Of a stretch of 64,000 bases of DNA, positions 7,987 through 16,484 are shown piece by piece. Below the pieces are notes generated by a model. It had not been told where the DNA came from and made no database searches. It was given only the letters and a program-made list of their open reading frames with translations. The stretch's first letter is position 1. Each line of letters opens with the position of its first letter. This DNA is from CAYNYM01 sp049366815. GTDB lineage: Bacteria; Desulfobacterota; DSM-4660; Desulfatiglandales; HGW-15. The translations under genes were made by a program, and so were the position numbers. The DNA is taken from contig JBMNCO010000087.1 of assembly GCA_049366815.1 (NCBI GenBank), forward strand, positions 46,679-110,678, read 5' to 3'.

Positions 7987-8877
7987 ATGAAGAGCGGATG
8001 GTGCAAAATGATTCACAATAAATTTTATCCTCTCTTTTTTGTTTCTGCTGTCTTTCTGCTTTCCTCCTGTGTCTATGACAAGGAACTGACTGTTTTAAAC
8101 GATCAGGTGAACGCCCTGAACAGGCGGGTCACGGCACTCCAGGATGCTACGGATACCGCCCTTGCGAGAGATCTGGAACAAATTAGGTCCAACCAGGCCA
8201 ATGTCAGGTTGGAGATAGACGAATTGAAGGGAGAGGTGCAGGATCTGTCCGGTCGGATAGAAGATAATGAACACCTTGTAAAAAAAGTGGTTGAACGGGA
8301 CATTGGGGGGCAGGACGCCCTAAGGTCCTCAGTCGACGATTTTTCCCGAAGATTGGCGGTGCTCGAATCAGCAGTCAAGCGTCATCAGGAATACCTGAAC
8401 CTCGGTCCCCTGGAGACCCGCCTCAGCCCCGGTGAGGACAGGGCCCAATCCGACCAGAGACGCCAATCCTCCATACCTTCTGAGGCGACCCTTGATCCGG
8501 CGGTCCAGGAGCAAATATTGTATGATAAGGCCCTGGCATCTTATAAAGAAGGAAGATATGAGGACGCTATCGAAGGCTTTAATGGTTTTCTGAAGCGCTA
8601 CCCGAAATCTGATCGTGCAGACAATGCCCACTTCTGGATCGGCGAGTGCCATATGAATCTCAAACAATACGAACAGGCCATCTTGGCTTACCAGAATGTC
8701 ATTAAAGACTTTCCAAAGGGAAACAAGGTTCCCAGTGCACTTTTGAGACAGGCGGCCGCCTTTGGGGAGATCAAGGACAAGACCAGTTCAAGACTCCTGT
8801 TGAAAAAAATCATTAACAATTATCCTAAATCCAATGAGGCAAAAATAGCCCAGAAAAGGCTGGAAACCATAAAGTAA
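7987..8877 (+). CDS. cpoB: CpoB/YbgF, Tol-Pal system coordinator lipoprotein
   Basis: CpoB couples peptidoglycan synthesis to Tol-Pal constriction in the periplasm. The 296-residue protein has an N-terminal signal with lipobox LLSSC (Cys28). A heptad-rich coiled coil spans about residues 35-135 (VNALNRRVTALQ and DELKGEVQDLSGRIE). A C-terminal set of TPR repeats covers about residues 175-290 (YDKALASYKEGRYEDAIEGF, FWIGECHMNLKQYEQAILAY). E. coli CpoB is not acylated, so the lipobox is a variation seen in other groups. An in-frame ATG at 8008 is an alternative start. It closes the tol-pal cluster. Confidence 0.9.
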   Translation: MKSGWCKMIHNKFYPLFFVSAVFLLSSCVYDKELTVLNDQVNALNRRVTALQDATDTALARDLEQIRSNQANVRLEIDELKGEVQDLSGRIEDNEHLVKKVVERDIGGQDALRSSVDDFSRRLAVLESAVKRHQEYLNLGPLETRLSPGEDRAQSDQRRQSSIPSEATLDPAVQEQILYDKALASYKEGRYEDAIEGFNGFLKRYPKSDRADNAHFWIGECHMNLKQYEQAILAYQNVIKDFPKGNKVPSALLRQAAAFGEIKDKTSSRLLLKKIINNYPKSNEAKIAQKRLETIK

Positions 8878-8906
8878 CATAAGCGCCCAATCCCACTTAA
8901 TTTAAA

Positions 8907-10667
8907 GTGAATAGAGAAAATTCCTCCAAATTTGCGTCTGTTCTTTCTCTCCTTTCTATTAATGAACAAGCAATCATGGCCATACTGGGAACGTTTGTCG
9001 GGCTTGCCGGCGGCTTTGGTGCGATCGGCTTCCGGTATCTCATCGAATTTTTCCAGTCCATTTCCTATGGGAGCGGAGGAAATCTGCTGGAGATGGTCCT
9101 GGCCAAGCCCTGGTATCTGACGGTCTGGGTCCCTGCCGCCGGAGGACTCTTTGTGGGTCCCCTTGTGTATTTTTTTGCCAGGGAAGCCAAGGGGCACGGC
9201 GTCCCGGAGGTGATGGAGGCCGTCGTGCTCCGCAAGGGCGTCATCAGGAAGAGAGTCGTACTCATCAAAACCCTGGCGTCCGCGGTGAGCATCGGGACCG
9301 GGGGATCCGTCGGACGGGAAGGGCCGATTGTCCAGATCGGGTCAGCCATCGGATCGGTCATCGGGTGGTTACTGAGGATTTCAGGAGACAGAACCAAGAC
9401 CCTTGTGGGTTGCGGCGCCGCCGCAGGAATCGCAGCCACCTTCAATGCCCCCATCGCCGGATCCATGTTCGCGCTTGAAATTATCCTCGGCGATTTCGGC
9501 CTGGCAACCTTTAGCCCCATCGTGATCTCCGCTGTGACGGCAACCGCTGTTTCCCGCCACTTTCTAGGCAATACGCCTGCCTTTATCGTCCCCGCCTACC
9601 AACTTGTCAGCCCTTGGGAACTCTTCCTCTATGTGGGGTTAGGCCTCTTTTGCGCCCTGGTGGCCGTGGCCTTTACCAAGACCCTCTACTGGACGGAAGA
9701 TTTCTTCGGCCGCATCAAATTCCCTGAATACCTGAAGGCCGTTTTGGGCGGCCTGATTCTCGGTTGTCTCGCCCTGGCCTTTCCCCATGTACTGGGTGTG
9801 GGCTACCCCGCCATTGACCTCGTCCTCATGGAAGAGCTGTCCTGGGCGTTCATGTTCATGCTGATCATTGTCAAGATCTTGGCCACCTCTATTACGATTG
9901 GATCCGGAGGATCCGGAGGGGTCTTCGCCCCATCCCTTTTCCTCGGCGCTATGGCAGGGGGATTCTTTGGATCCGTCGTCCACACCGTCTTACCCGGGGT
10001 GACGGCCTCTCCGGGTGCATACAGCATCGTCGGCATGGCCGCAGTCGTAGGGGGCACCACTTTCGGGCCCCTGAGCGCCATCCTCATCCTTTTTGAGATG
10101 ACCGGGAATTACAGGATCATTCTTCCCCTCATGATTGCGTGCATTATCAGTTCGGTGGCAGCCGGTCAAATCTTCAAGGAGTCGATCTATACCCTAAAAC
10201 TCGCAAGAAGAGGGATCAATATCAGGGCCGGTAAAGAGGTCAATGTGCTGAGATCCATCCCCGTCAGGGAGGTTATGAATCCCAATGTAGAGACGATCCC
10301 GCAAAACCTCACCCTGGGCAAGTTTGCTCGAACGATTGGAGAGAGCAAATACAATAGCTTTCCTGTCGTGGATGAGGCAGGCCGTTTGGCAGGGATTCTG
10401 TCATTTATTGATTACCATGACGTCATCCATAACGAAGACCTGCAAGACCTGATCGTGGCACAGGAGCTGGCCACACAGGATGTTGTAACTGTATCCATTG
10501 ATGACAACCTCTTTAATGCCTTGGAAAAGATCACCTCCAAGGATTTTTCCATCCTTCCTGTTGTCGGCTCCGATGATCCTTATGAGTTGCTGGGTGTCCT
10601 TACGCGGCGGGACATCTTGGGTGCCTATGATAAGGCTGTGATCAAGAAATCGGTTCTTCAAGGATAG
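8907..10667 (+). CDS. ClC-family chloride channel/antiporter with tandem CBS domains
   Basis: The 586-residue inner-membrane protein has about ten to twelve hydrophobic spans in residues 20-430. It then has two CBS domains in residues about 445-580 (VREVMNPNVETIP, FPVVDEAGRLAGIL, ILPVVG..LLGVLTRRDIL). ClC signatures are GHGVPEV, GTGGSVGREGP (the gating glutamate, near residue 138) and GGSGGVFAPSLFLGA. CBS pairs bind adenine nucleotides and may gate the pore. Whether it is a channel or a proton-coupled antiporter cannot be decided. The start is GTG 8907. It stands 29 bp after cpoB but is functionally unrelated. Confidence 0.88.
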   Translation: MNRENSSKFASVLSLLSINEQAIMAILGTFVGLAGGFGAIGFRYLIEFFQSISYGSGGNLLEMVLAKPWYLTVWVPAAGGLFVGPLVYFFAREAKGHGVPEVMEAVVLRKGVIRKRVVLIKTLASAVSIGTGGSVGREGPIVQIGSAIGSVIGWLLRISGDRTKTLVGCGAAAGIAATFNAPIAGSMFALEIILGDFGLATFSPIVISAVTATAVSRHFLGNTPAFIVPAYQLVSPWELFLYVGLGLFCALVAVAFTKTLYWTEDFFGRIKFPEYLKAVLGGLILGCLALAFPHVLGVGYPAIDLVLMEELSWAFMFMLIIVKILATSITIGSGGSGGVFAPSLFLGAMAGGFFGSVVHTVLPGVTASPGAYSIVGMAAVVGGTTFGPLSAILILFEMTGNYRIILPLMIACIISSVAAGQIFKESIYTLKLARRGINIRAGKEVNVLRSIPVREVMNPNVETIPQNLTLGKFARTIGESKYNSFPVVDEAGRLAGILSFIDYHDVIHNEDLQDLIVAQELATQDVVTVSIDDNLFNALEKITSKDFSILPVVGSDDPYELLGVLTRRDILGAYDKAVIKKSVLQG

Positions 10668-10834
10668 TTCCGGGACTGCAAGAGCCCTTTCCGACCCGAC
10701 GGTGATCAACCGCCCTTTCCACTCAGGCACCGCCGTTTTGGGGCACGTACCATCAAGCTCGGAAACAAAGCGATTTTCTGCTTCGGCGGTATCGGTTTTG
10801 TACAAGATTGAAGGACTTGTTGGTTTGGATCACC

Positions 10835-11455
10835 CTATGGTTTGCATGTGCGACAGGGACTGTATCCTTCCCAGAAGGCGTCTTTGCGGCTCTTAAAACG
10901 TATCAGATTATTGGCATGGATGTTTTTGGAGTGGGGGCATGTGGGTCTGTGGAATCGGTGAGACCGGGAGTTTCCGAGGTAGCCTTTTTCGGGTTTTGCG
11001 GGAGTTGCCTTCCAGATACCGATTCCTTTCCTCATAGCCTCTCGCTGGTTTTCAAGCAGGAGAGGAAAGTGCATGAGATTGGGCCGTTTGAGCATGACAA
11101 AAGCGAGTCCCTCCCTTACCATGATGGCGTTTACCATCTCTCCGTTTTCAAGGTAGACATAGGCCAGTAGACGGCCGTATCTGTCTTCCCTTTCCCGGTC
11201 AAATTCCAGCCTCACCTTTGCCTGTCCAGTCAACCGTTGATTGAAAGCCTTGGAAGCCAGGGCCATGTATTCGCTCTTTTCCCCATTATGCCCTATTTCG
11301 GGTGCGTCAATGCCCAGATATCGCACCATGCGTCCGTCCTTGAGGCATATCGTATCACCATCGCAAACCCATTTCACCGGGTGACAGGGCGATGGAATCC
11401 GGGACAAACCGAGAAAGGTGATACAGGCGAAGAGCAAAAGACTTTTGCGTTTCAT
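10835..11455 (-). CDS. Secreted thermonuclease (SNase-like) with C-terminal metal-binding tail
   Basis: The 206-residue protein starts with a signal peptide (LLLFACITFLGLSR). A staphylococcal-nuclease fold covers about residues 25-150. DGDT, RYLGIDAPE, and REREDRYGRLLAYVYL supply the Ca2+-binding aspartates and catalytic Arg/Glu. The tail (about 158-206) contains GNSRSHRFHRPTCPH...YSPCRTCKP, an Ada-like Cys/His metal-binding module often fused to such nucleases. It likely cleaves nucleic acids in the periplasm or outside. It is transcribed away from the neighbouring HTH gene. Confidence 0.85.
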   Translation of the reverse strand: MKRKSLLLFACITFLGLSRIPSPCHPVKWVCDGDTICLKDGRMVRYLGIDAPEIGHNGEKSEYMALASKAFNQRLTGQAKVRLEFDREREDRYGRLLAYVYLENGEMVNAIMVREGLAFVMLKRPNLMHFPLLLENQREAMRKGIGIWKATPAKPEKGYLGNSRSHRFHRPTCPHSKNIHANNLIRFKSRKDAFWEGYSPCRTCKP

Positions 11456-11559
11456 GACTTACGATCATCCTTAATTTTTTAGAATGAAGTTTGGTGATAG
11501 GCAATACAAATTAAATTTACAAAGATAAGATACTTTTGTTTACTGTTAATAGGTTTTCG

Positions 11560-11588
11560 TTGACTTCACAGGTTTTAGGTATTATAAG
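11560..11588 (+). promoter_or_regulatory. Sigma-70-type promoter for the small HTH gene
   Basis: TTGACT at 11560-11565 and TATAAG at 11583-11588 are separated by exactly 17 bases in an AT-rich intergenic stretch. The start codon of the HTH gene is 60 bases downstream. Confidence 0.6.
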
Positions 11589-11648
11589 GAACAATAGCAT
11601 GTGAATGATTAGAACACAAAATTCGAAAAAGATATTGAGGAGTTGACC

Positions 11649-11819
11649 ATGCCACAGATAATGACGACAAAGGAATTGGCGAAATATTTAAAGCTGCATG
11701 AAATAACGATCTGCAAGTATGCTGCGGAGGGAAAAATCCCTGCAATCAGGATCGGTCGGGTCTGGAGATTTGACAAAGAAGCTATTGACAAGTGGATCAG
11801 CGGCGGACAGAAGAAATAA
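11649..11819 (+). CDS. Excisionase/MerR-like helix-turn-helix mini-protein
   Basis: The 56-residue protein begins at ATG 11649, with GAGG about ten bases upstream. It fits the excisionase-family DNA-binding domain: TTKELAKYLKLHEITICKYA (first helices and turn), GKIPAIRIGRVWRFDKEAID (wing) and KWISG. In this family the protein bends DNA or acts as a small regulator. No integrase, attachment site or phage gene is nearby, so it is more likely a stand-alone regulator. It has its own good promoter and a second mini-gene 13 bp downstream. Confidence 0.8.
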   Translation: MPQIMTTKELAKYLKLHEITICKYAAEGKIPAIRIGRVWRFDKEAIDKWISGGQKK

Positions 11820-11832
11820 GCGAAGAGGGACG

Positions 11833-11997
11833 ATGAAAACTTGTCAGGGATTGGAGCATTTATCTGGATCAACATGGACCTGTTCATGCTGCGGCAAAGG
11901 GAACCGGATGCGCCGGTGTAAACGATTGGATTTTCATCCCGGAGGCTGGGCCTCCAGGGGTTGGAAGCAAAACAATTTGGAAGCGGATGCACTGTAA
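11833..11997 (+). CDS. Hypothetical cysteine-rich mini-protein
   Basis: The 54-residue frame starts at ATG 11833 with GAGGG upstream, 13 bp after the HTH gene. It contains Cys4, a TCSCCGKGN cluster (residues 17-20) and RRCKR, giving five cysteines that could bind a metal. I do not recognise a family. The short length makes the call uncertain. It ends 70 bp before the convergent NamZ-like gene. Confidence 0.4.
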   Translation: MKTCQGLEHLSGSTWTCSCCGKGNRMRRCKRLDFHPGGWASRGWKQNNLEADAL

Positions 11998-12067
11998 TCA
12001 CTTGAAAATCGCTTGTGTAAGGGAAGTAAATCTGAGCTTCTCAGGGCCAGGCGTCGTGCGGCCGTTC

Positions 12068-13249
12068 CTAGTCATAGAGGAGGAAGGTCTTTCGATGCTC
12101 CTGAAAGCCCTCCAGATCTGTAAGCCATTGTTGTTTGATGTGAGATAGGTCCTCGCCCATTTCCAATCTTCTTCTCAGGTACGAATCACCCAATATCAGA
12201 TCGATCGGCATTTTGTCGAATTCATATTCATAAGGAGGCCTTTTCCACAGAAATTGATCTCTATGGAGGGAAATCACCGCCTGCAACAGGGCCAGAGCGG
12301 TAAGATAGGGCTGGTAGAGGTGCACATCCAGGATGTGAATCATGAAACCGTGGCAGATTTTCCCCTCCCATTTATGGAAAGTCGGACGGAAGGTCAAATC
12401 CCGGAGATAACATCCGGACATGTGTTCCGAGGCCAGACGGCCTCTGATCCCCTGTGTGTCTAGAAAAGGTGCTCCGAAGATCTCAAACGGGCGACACGTC
12501 CCCCTGCCCTCGGACAGATTGGTCGCCTCCCACATGACCTGCCCCGGATAGACCTGGGCGGATTCGACGACGGGCATATTGGGGGAAGGCATAATCCACC
12601 TCAGACCGGTATCCTGCCAGAGCATCCGCCGTCGCCATCCGTTCATGGGCAAGATCTCAAGATCACATCCCAGATCAAAGACCGCGTTGAAGAGAAGGGC
12701 GAGTTCACCCATGGTCAGACCGTGACGCATAGGGATGGCACAGGGGCCTACAAAGGAATAGAGATCCGCCCTCAGAAGATTGCCTTCGACGACCTCTCCC
12801 CCAAGGGGATTGGGCCGATCGAGAATGAGCACCTTTATTTTGGCCTTTGCCGCGACCCTGAGACAGCCGAGCATTGTAGAGGCAAAGGTGTATACTCTCG
12901 TCCCTACATCCTGAAGATCAATAAGCAGGATCTCTATCTCTTCAAACATCTCGCGGGCAGGCTCTCTTGTTTCGGCGTAGAGGCTGAGTATGGGAATATC
13001 CAGATCCCTGTCTCGGGCATGATCTGTCTCCACCATGTTGTCCTGGTCTTCTCCACCGAATCCGTGCTGCGGGCCGAAAAGCAACCTAAGTCGGCCCGGA
13101 AGTCGCTCGGTGATCACCTGTTTGCCCGGCCTGAGGCGGCTGTCAACAGAGGCCTGGTTACAGAGATAACCCAATCGGTGACCCTTCAGTTTGCGCCAGT
13201 AGGTGTCCCTCAAAACATCGAGTCCGGTGGCGACTCTGTGCGTCATCAT
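12068..13249 (-). CDS. DUF1343 / NamZ-like exo-beta-N-acetylmuramidase
   Basis: The 393-residue protein matches the DUF1343 family, of which NamZ removes N-acetylmuramic acid from the ends of peptidoglycan fragments. Motifs are LLFGPQHGFGG (about residues 56-66), DLQDVGTRVYTF (about 110-121), LDRPNPLGGEVVEG (about 142-155) and MRHGLTMGELALLF. It has no signal peptide, unlike the secreted members, so a cytoplasmic role in muropeptide recycling is likelier. It stands alone, convergent with the small cysteine protein. The start lies in an open leader; MMTHR at 13249 is the first in-frame methionine. Confidence 0.85.
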   Translation of the reverse strand: MMTHRVATGLDVLRDTYWRKLKGHRLGYLCNQASVDSRLRPGKQVITERLPGRLRLLFGPQHGFGGEDQDNMVETDHARDRDLDIPILSLYAETREPAREMFEEIEILLIDLQDVGTRVYTFASTMLGCLRVAAKAKIKVLILDRPNPLGGEVVEGNLLRADLYSFVGPCAIPMRHGLTMGELALLFNAVFDLGCDLEILPMNGWRRRMLWQDTGLRWIMPSPNMPVVESAQVYPGQVMWEATNLSEGRGTCRPFEIFGAPFLDTQGIRGRLASEHMSGCYLRDLTFRPTFHKWEGKICHGFMIHILDVHLYQPYLTALALLQAVISLHRDQFLWKRPPYEYEFDKMPIDLILGDSYLRRRLEMGEDLSHIKQQWLTDLEGFQEHRKTFLLYD

Positions 13250-13843
13250 CTCTCCCCTCTGTCAGACTGGTTGGCCTTTAGGTATCCTTTACGTATTTTG
13301 GGTCAAGGCAAGATCCGCTATACCGGTCCCTCACGGCCGGTGTCCGGATCAGTTTCACCCCTTCGTGCCATGCCCTGCTGAGAAGTCCATCTCTGTGAAG
13401 TGGAAGCTACCAGATGGAGGCCGGCAGGTCAACAGACATGTCATGGGGGGATGAAGGGATCGATGCCTCGTTTTTTCATAGTGTTTGCTGATAACTGACC
13501 GCTGACGGCTGTCAGGGAAGGGCGAATCCGGATATGCTCATTTCCGGATAAGCATTCCCTTATTTCGCTTACAAGATTTAGGGGGACAGACTCGAATCTG
13601 ACGTCATTCTGCCCCTTCTCTATTGCATGAATTCCCTTTTTTGCTTAAACTCCTTTCATAGCCGTTACAGGCCCCTTCGATGGCGTGCGGGGGAAAAGGG
13701 CGCCTCGGGAGTTCTCCGCGTTAAAGCGGGGTGTAGAGTCTCTTGTCCCGGAAAAGAATGGATAAGGACATGAATTTCGACCTGTCGCGTAAGTCACGGT
13801 ATCTTATGGCAGCCCGATCCAAGGAAAGGATTCGAATGATCGC
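13250..13843. other. 594-bp intergenic region between divergent namZ-like and efflux genes
   Basis: No credible coding sequence is seen. It holds the dispersed repeat at 13485-13548, a weak hairpin near 13717-13730 (CCGC...GCGG), and presumably divergent promoters that I cannot place confidently. Confidence 0.5.
13485..13548 (+). repeat. Dispersed hairpin repeat, copy B (TCCGGAAATG family)
   Basis: The block runs from TTGCTGA through CGCTGACGGCTGTC to an inverted repeat: TCCGGATATG at 13527-13536 and CATTTCCGGA at 13539-13548, one mismatch. It matches the reverse complement of 559-617 in order and spacing, allowing a few small indels. Confidence 0.6.
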
Positions 13844-15322
13844 ATGAGCCCTTCCCAAAACCCCGTCTTGATCCATGTCGCCCGGTTTTTCCTCTATGGG
13901 ATTCTCCTCTTTTCAGGATGCACCCCAACAGAAAGATATACCTATGAGCGAATCAGGGCGGCCCACGGCGGCGCCGAAACGCTTTCCCTTCAGAAGGCAC
14001 AAGGATCGCCCTGTTCCGAATTTCCCGATCTTTCCGGTCCCCTGGGCCTCTGGGATGCCGTTGCAGTAGCCCTGAAGAACAATCCGGACATGGACCGGAC
14101 CCTTGCGCGCATCCATCAAGCAGAAGCGATGATTGACCGGGCCCTGGCCTCATTCTGGCCGACATTTTCAGTCTACGGAGAGTACCTGCAGGGAAATGCC
14201 CCTTCGTCCTATCTTTTTAAGACCATAGACCAGAGAAGACTCCCGCCTCAGGTCGATTTCAATGATCCCGGCTGGTTTGAAAATGTTGAAACAGGTATTC
14301 AGGGCCAGATCAATCTCTTCAAGGGTGGTCGTGATCTGCTGCGCAAAAAAATGGCTGAGACAGAGCTCAAGATCCAACAGACCGACAGGGAAAGTGTGGA
14401 AAACGCCCTCATCGCTTCAGTCATCCAGGCCTATTTCAACGCCCTGGCCGCCGGGGAATTCATCCGGATAGCCAAGACCTCGGTGAACACGATCGAGACG
14501 CAGTTACGTATCATGCAGGTCCGTTACGAGGGCGGTGGGGCACTGAGATCCGATATCCTGTCCCTGAAGGTACATCTGGCGCAGGCAAAGGAAGACCTGT
14601 TGCGCATAGAGAACAACTACAACCTTTCTCTTGCGGCCATGGCCGATCTTTTGGGCCTGGATCCGGATTCCCCGATCCTCCTGAAGAGGTACGAGGAACG
14701 CTTGATGGATCTGCTTCCCGAATACGGGGACGGCCTCGTCTACGCCCTGGCCCATCGTCCGGAGCTCAAAAAGATCAGGCAGCAGATCGTCCATTCCCGC
14801 ATGGCCGTGGACATGGCCTGTTCCCAGTACCTTCCCCGGATGGATGCCCGAATGAAGGTCTATTTCGACGATGAACACCTGGATTTTGAGGCGGAAAGGA
14901 AAAATTGGACGGTGGGGGTATTGCTGAACTGGGATCTATTCACGGGGCTGAGCACCAGAGCGGAAAAGAACAGGGCACAGGCGATTCTCAATGAGATGAT
15001 GGCAGGGGATCGCTTGTTGACGAATACCGTGCGGCTGGATCTGAAAACTGGGTATCTGAGGCTGGAGGAGGCCGCAGCCAGGCTGAAAGTAGCCCATGCG
15101 AGCGTGGAGGAGTCCCGGGAGTCCTTTCATCTTGTAAAAAGGCAATACGAAGGCGGTTCAGCGACCATCACCCGATATCTGGACGCTGAACTGGCCTGGA
15201 ACAGGGCACGGTTTCGTTATGCCGCCGCCTGTTACGACCGGGAAAAGGCCTCTGCGGCACTCGGACGTGCATTGGGCTTCTGGGTCAACCACGTTCGGGA
15301 GGTGTTCGGGGATCATGAGTGA
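13844..15322 (+). CDS. TolC/OprM-family outer-membrane efflux lipoprotein
   Basis: This is the outer-membrane exit duct of the RND pump encoded by the next two genes. The 492-residue protein has an export signal with lipobox LFSGC (Cys26). Two long alpha-helical repeats of the outer-membrane efflux protein family follow. Visible elements are AVALKNNPDM, QARIHQAEAMI-type coiled segments, VIQAYFNALAAGEF, and LAYALAHRPELKKIRQQI. The start ATG 13844 follows AAGGAAAGGA. The stop overlaps the adaptor gene by 8 bases, so the three genes form an operon. Confidence 0.87.
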   Translation: MSPSQNPVLIHVARFFLYGILLFSGCTPTERYTYERIRAAHGGAETLSLQKAQGSPCSEFPDLSGPLGLWDAVAVALKNNPDMDRTLARIHQAEAMIDRALASFWPTFSVYGEYLQGNAPSSYLFKTIDQRRLPPQVDFNDPGWFENVETGIQGQINLFKGGRDLLRKKMAETELKIQQTDRESVENALIASVIQAYFNALAAGEFIRIAKTSVNTIETQLRIMQVRYEGGGALRSDILSLKVHLAQAKEDLLRIENNYNLSLAAMADLLGLDPDSPILLKRYEERLMDLLPEYGDGLVYALAHRPELKKIRQQIVHSRMAVDMACSQYLPRMDARMKVYFDDEHLDFEAERKNWTVGVLLNWDLFTGLSTRAEKNRAQAILNEMMAGDRLLTNTVRLDLKTGYLRLEEAAARLKVAHASVEESRESFHLVKRQYEGGSATITRYLDAELAWNRARFRYAAACYDREKASAALGRALGFWVNHVREVFGDHE

Positions 15323-16484
15323 TCATTCGAAAAAGGATTGGCGGGTTCTCTCCTGGGTCGGCGGCGGTATGGCCCTGATCCTTCTCATGCTCTATATGGG
15401 CGGTTTTTTTACGCCCAACAAGATCGGACCCGGCGACCGGCTTCCTATGTCCGGTGAAGCGGTTATACCCGAAAAGGCGGTTCTGGCCACAGTGGAAACC
15501 ATCACCGAATATTATGAGGCCGTGGGCACGGTGCGCCCTAAGAGGGAGGCCAACATCGAGTCCCAGGTGACCGCGAAGGTCCTCGAGGTTCGCGTTCGAC
15601 CGGGCGACAGGGTAGTAAAGGGTGATGTCCTCATTGTCCTTGACAGTCGGGAATCCCAAGCCCGCCTCGGTCAGGCGGCGGAAGGCCTCATGTCCGCAAA
15701 GGCCCGTCGTTCCCAGGCCGCTCGCGTTGTTTCAGCGGCTGAGGCCGCCCACGACCAGGCGAGCTCGGCCTACAGGCGTGTAAAGGGCTATTTTTTATCC
15801 GAGGCGGCGACCTCCCAGGATCTCGAACAGGCCGAATCCGCTTTTGTTCAGGCCGAGGCCGGCATGAAACGGGCAAAGGACGGGCTCACGGAGGCCGATG
15901 CCGGCGTGAATCAGGCCCAGAAGGTCGTGGAACAGGCCAGGATAGATTTGGGTTATGCCGAAATCCTGGCGACCGAAGAGGGTGAAGTCGTAAAACGCCT
16001 TACAGAACCAGGGGATCTGGCCCGGCCCGGCAAAACGCTGGTGGTTGTGCAGACACGGGATACCCTCAGGCTGGAGGCGCTGGTCAGGGAGGGGCTGATC
16101 AGCCGTGTTTCGAGAGGTACGCCACTTCAGGTCGTGCTGACAGCTCAGGGCAAGACCCTGCAGGGCCGGGTGGAGGAGGTGGTTCCTTCCGCCGACCCCA
16201 TGACTCGGACCTTTCTGGTCAAGGTTGGGTTGCCTCCCGCGCCGGAGCTCTTTCCAGGCATGTTCGGTCGGCTCAGGGTCCCGGTAGCCGAACGCAGCGT
16301 GGTGCTCGTCCCAAAGGAGGCCCTATCACAAATCGGTCAACTGGAGGTCGTGACGGTCCATGAACAAGGGGTGTGGCTGAGGATTTTTGTCAAAACGGGC
16401 CGCGAGATCCATGGGAAGGTCGAAATCCTTTCCGGCCTCAAGGGTGGAGAAACCTTGGCCCTGAGGGGAGGGCGTGATGCCTGA
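15315..16484 (+). CDS. RND efflux periplasmic adaptor (membrane fusion protein)
   Basis: The 389-residue protein begins at ATG 15315 inside the end of the outer-membrane gene. It has one N-terminal membrane anchor (about residues 13-32). A lipoyl-like half-motif (VRPGDRVVKGDVLIVLD) and a long alpha-helical hairpin rich in Ala/Gln/Glu follow. A beta-barrel domain and a membrane-proximal domain with VVPSADPMTRTFLVKV come last. It bridges the inner-membrane pump and the outer-membrane channel. The stop overlaps the permease start. The longer frame from 15219 would lie largely inside the upstream gene and is rejected. Confidence 0.88.
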   Translation: MSDHSKKDWRVLSWVGGGMALILLMLYMGGFFTPNKIGPGDRLPMSGEAVIPEKAVLATVETITEYYEAVGTVRPKREANIESQVTAKVLEVRVRPGDRVVKGDVLIVLDSRESQARLGQAAEGLMSAKARRSQAARVVSAAEAAHDQASSAYRRVKGYFLSEAATSQDLEQAESAFVQAEAGMKRAKDGLTEADAGVNQAQKVVEQARIDLGYAEILATEEGEVVKRLTEPGDLARPGKTLVVVQTRDTLRLEALVREGLISRVSRGTPLQVVLTAQGKTLQGRVEEVVPSADPMTRTFLVKVGLPPAPELFPGMFGRLRVPVAERSVVLVPKEALSQIGQLEVVTVHEQGVWLRIFVKTGREIHGKVEILSGLKGGETLALRGGRDA

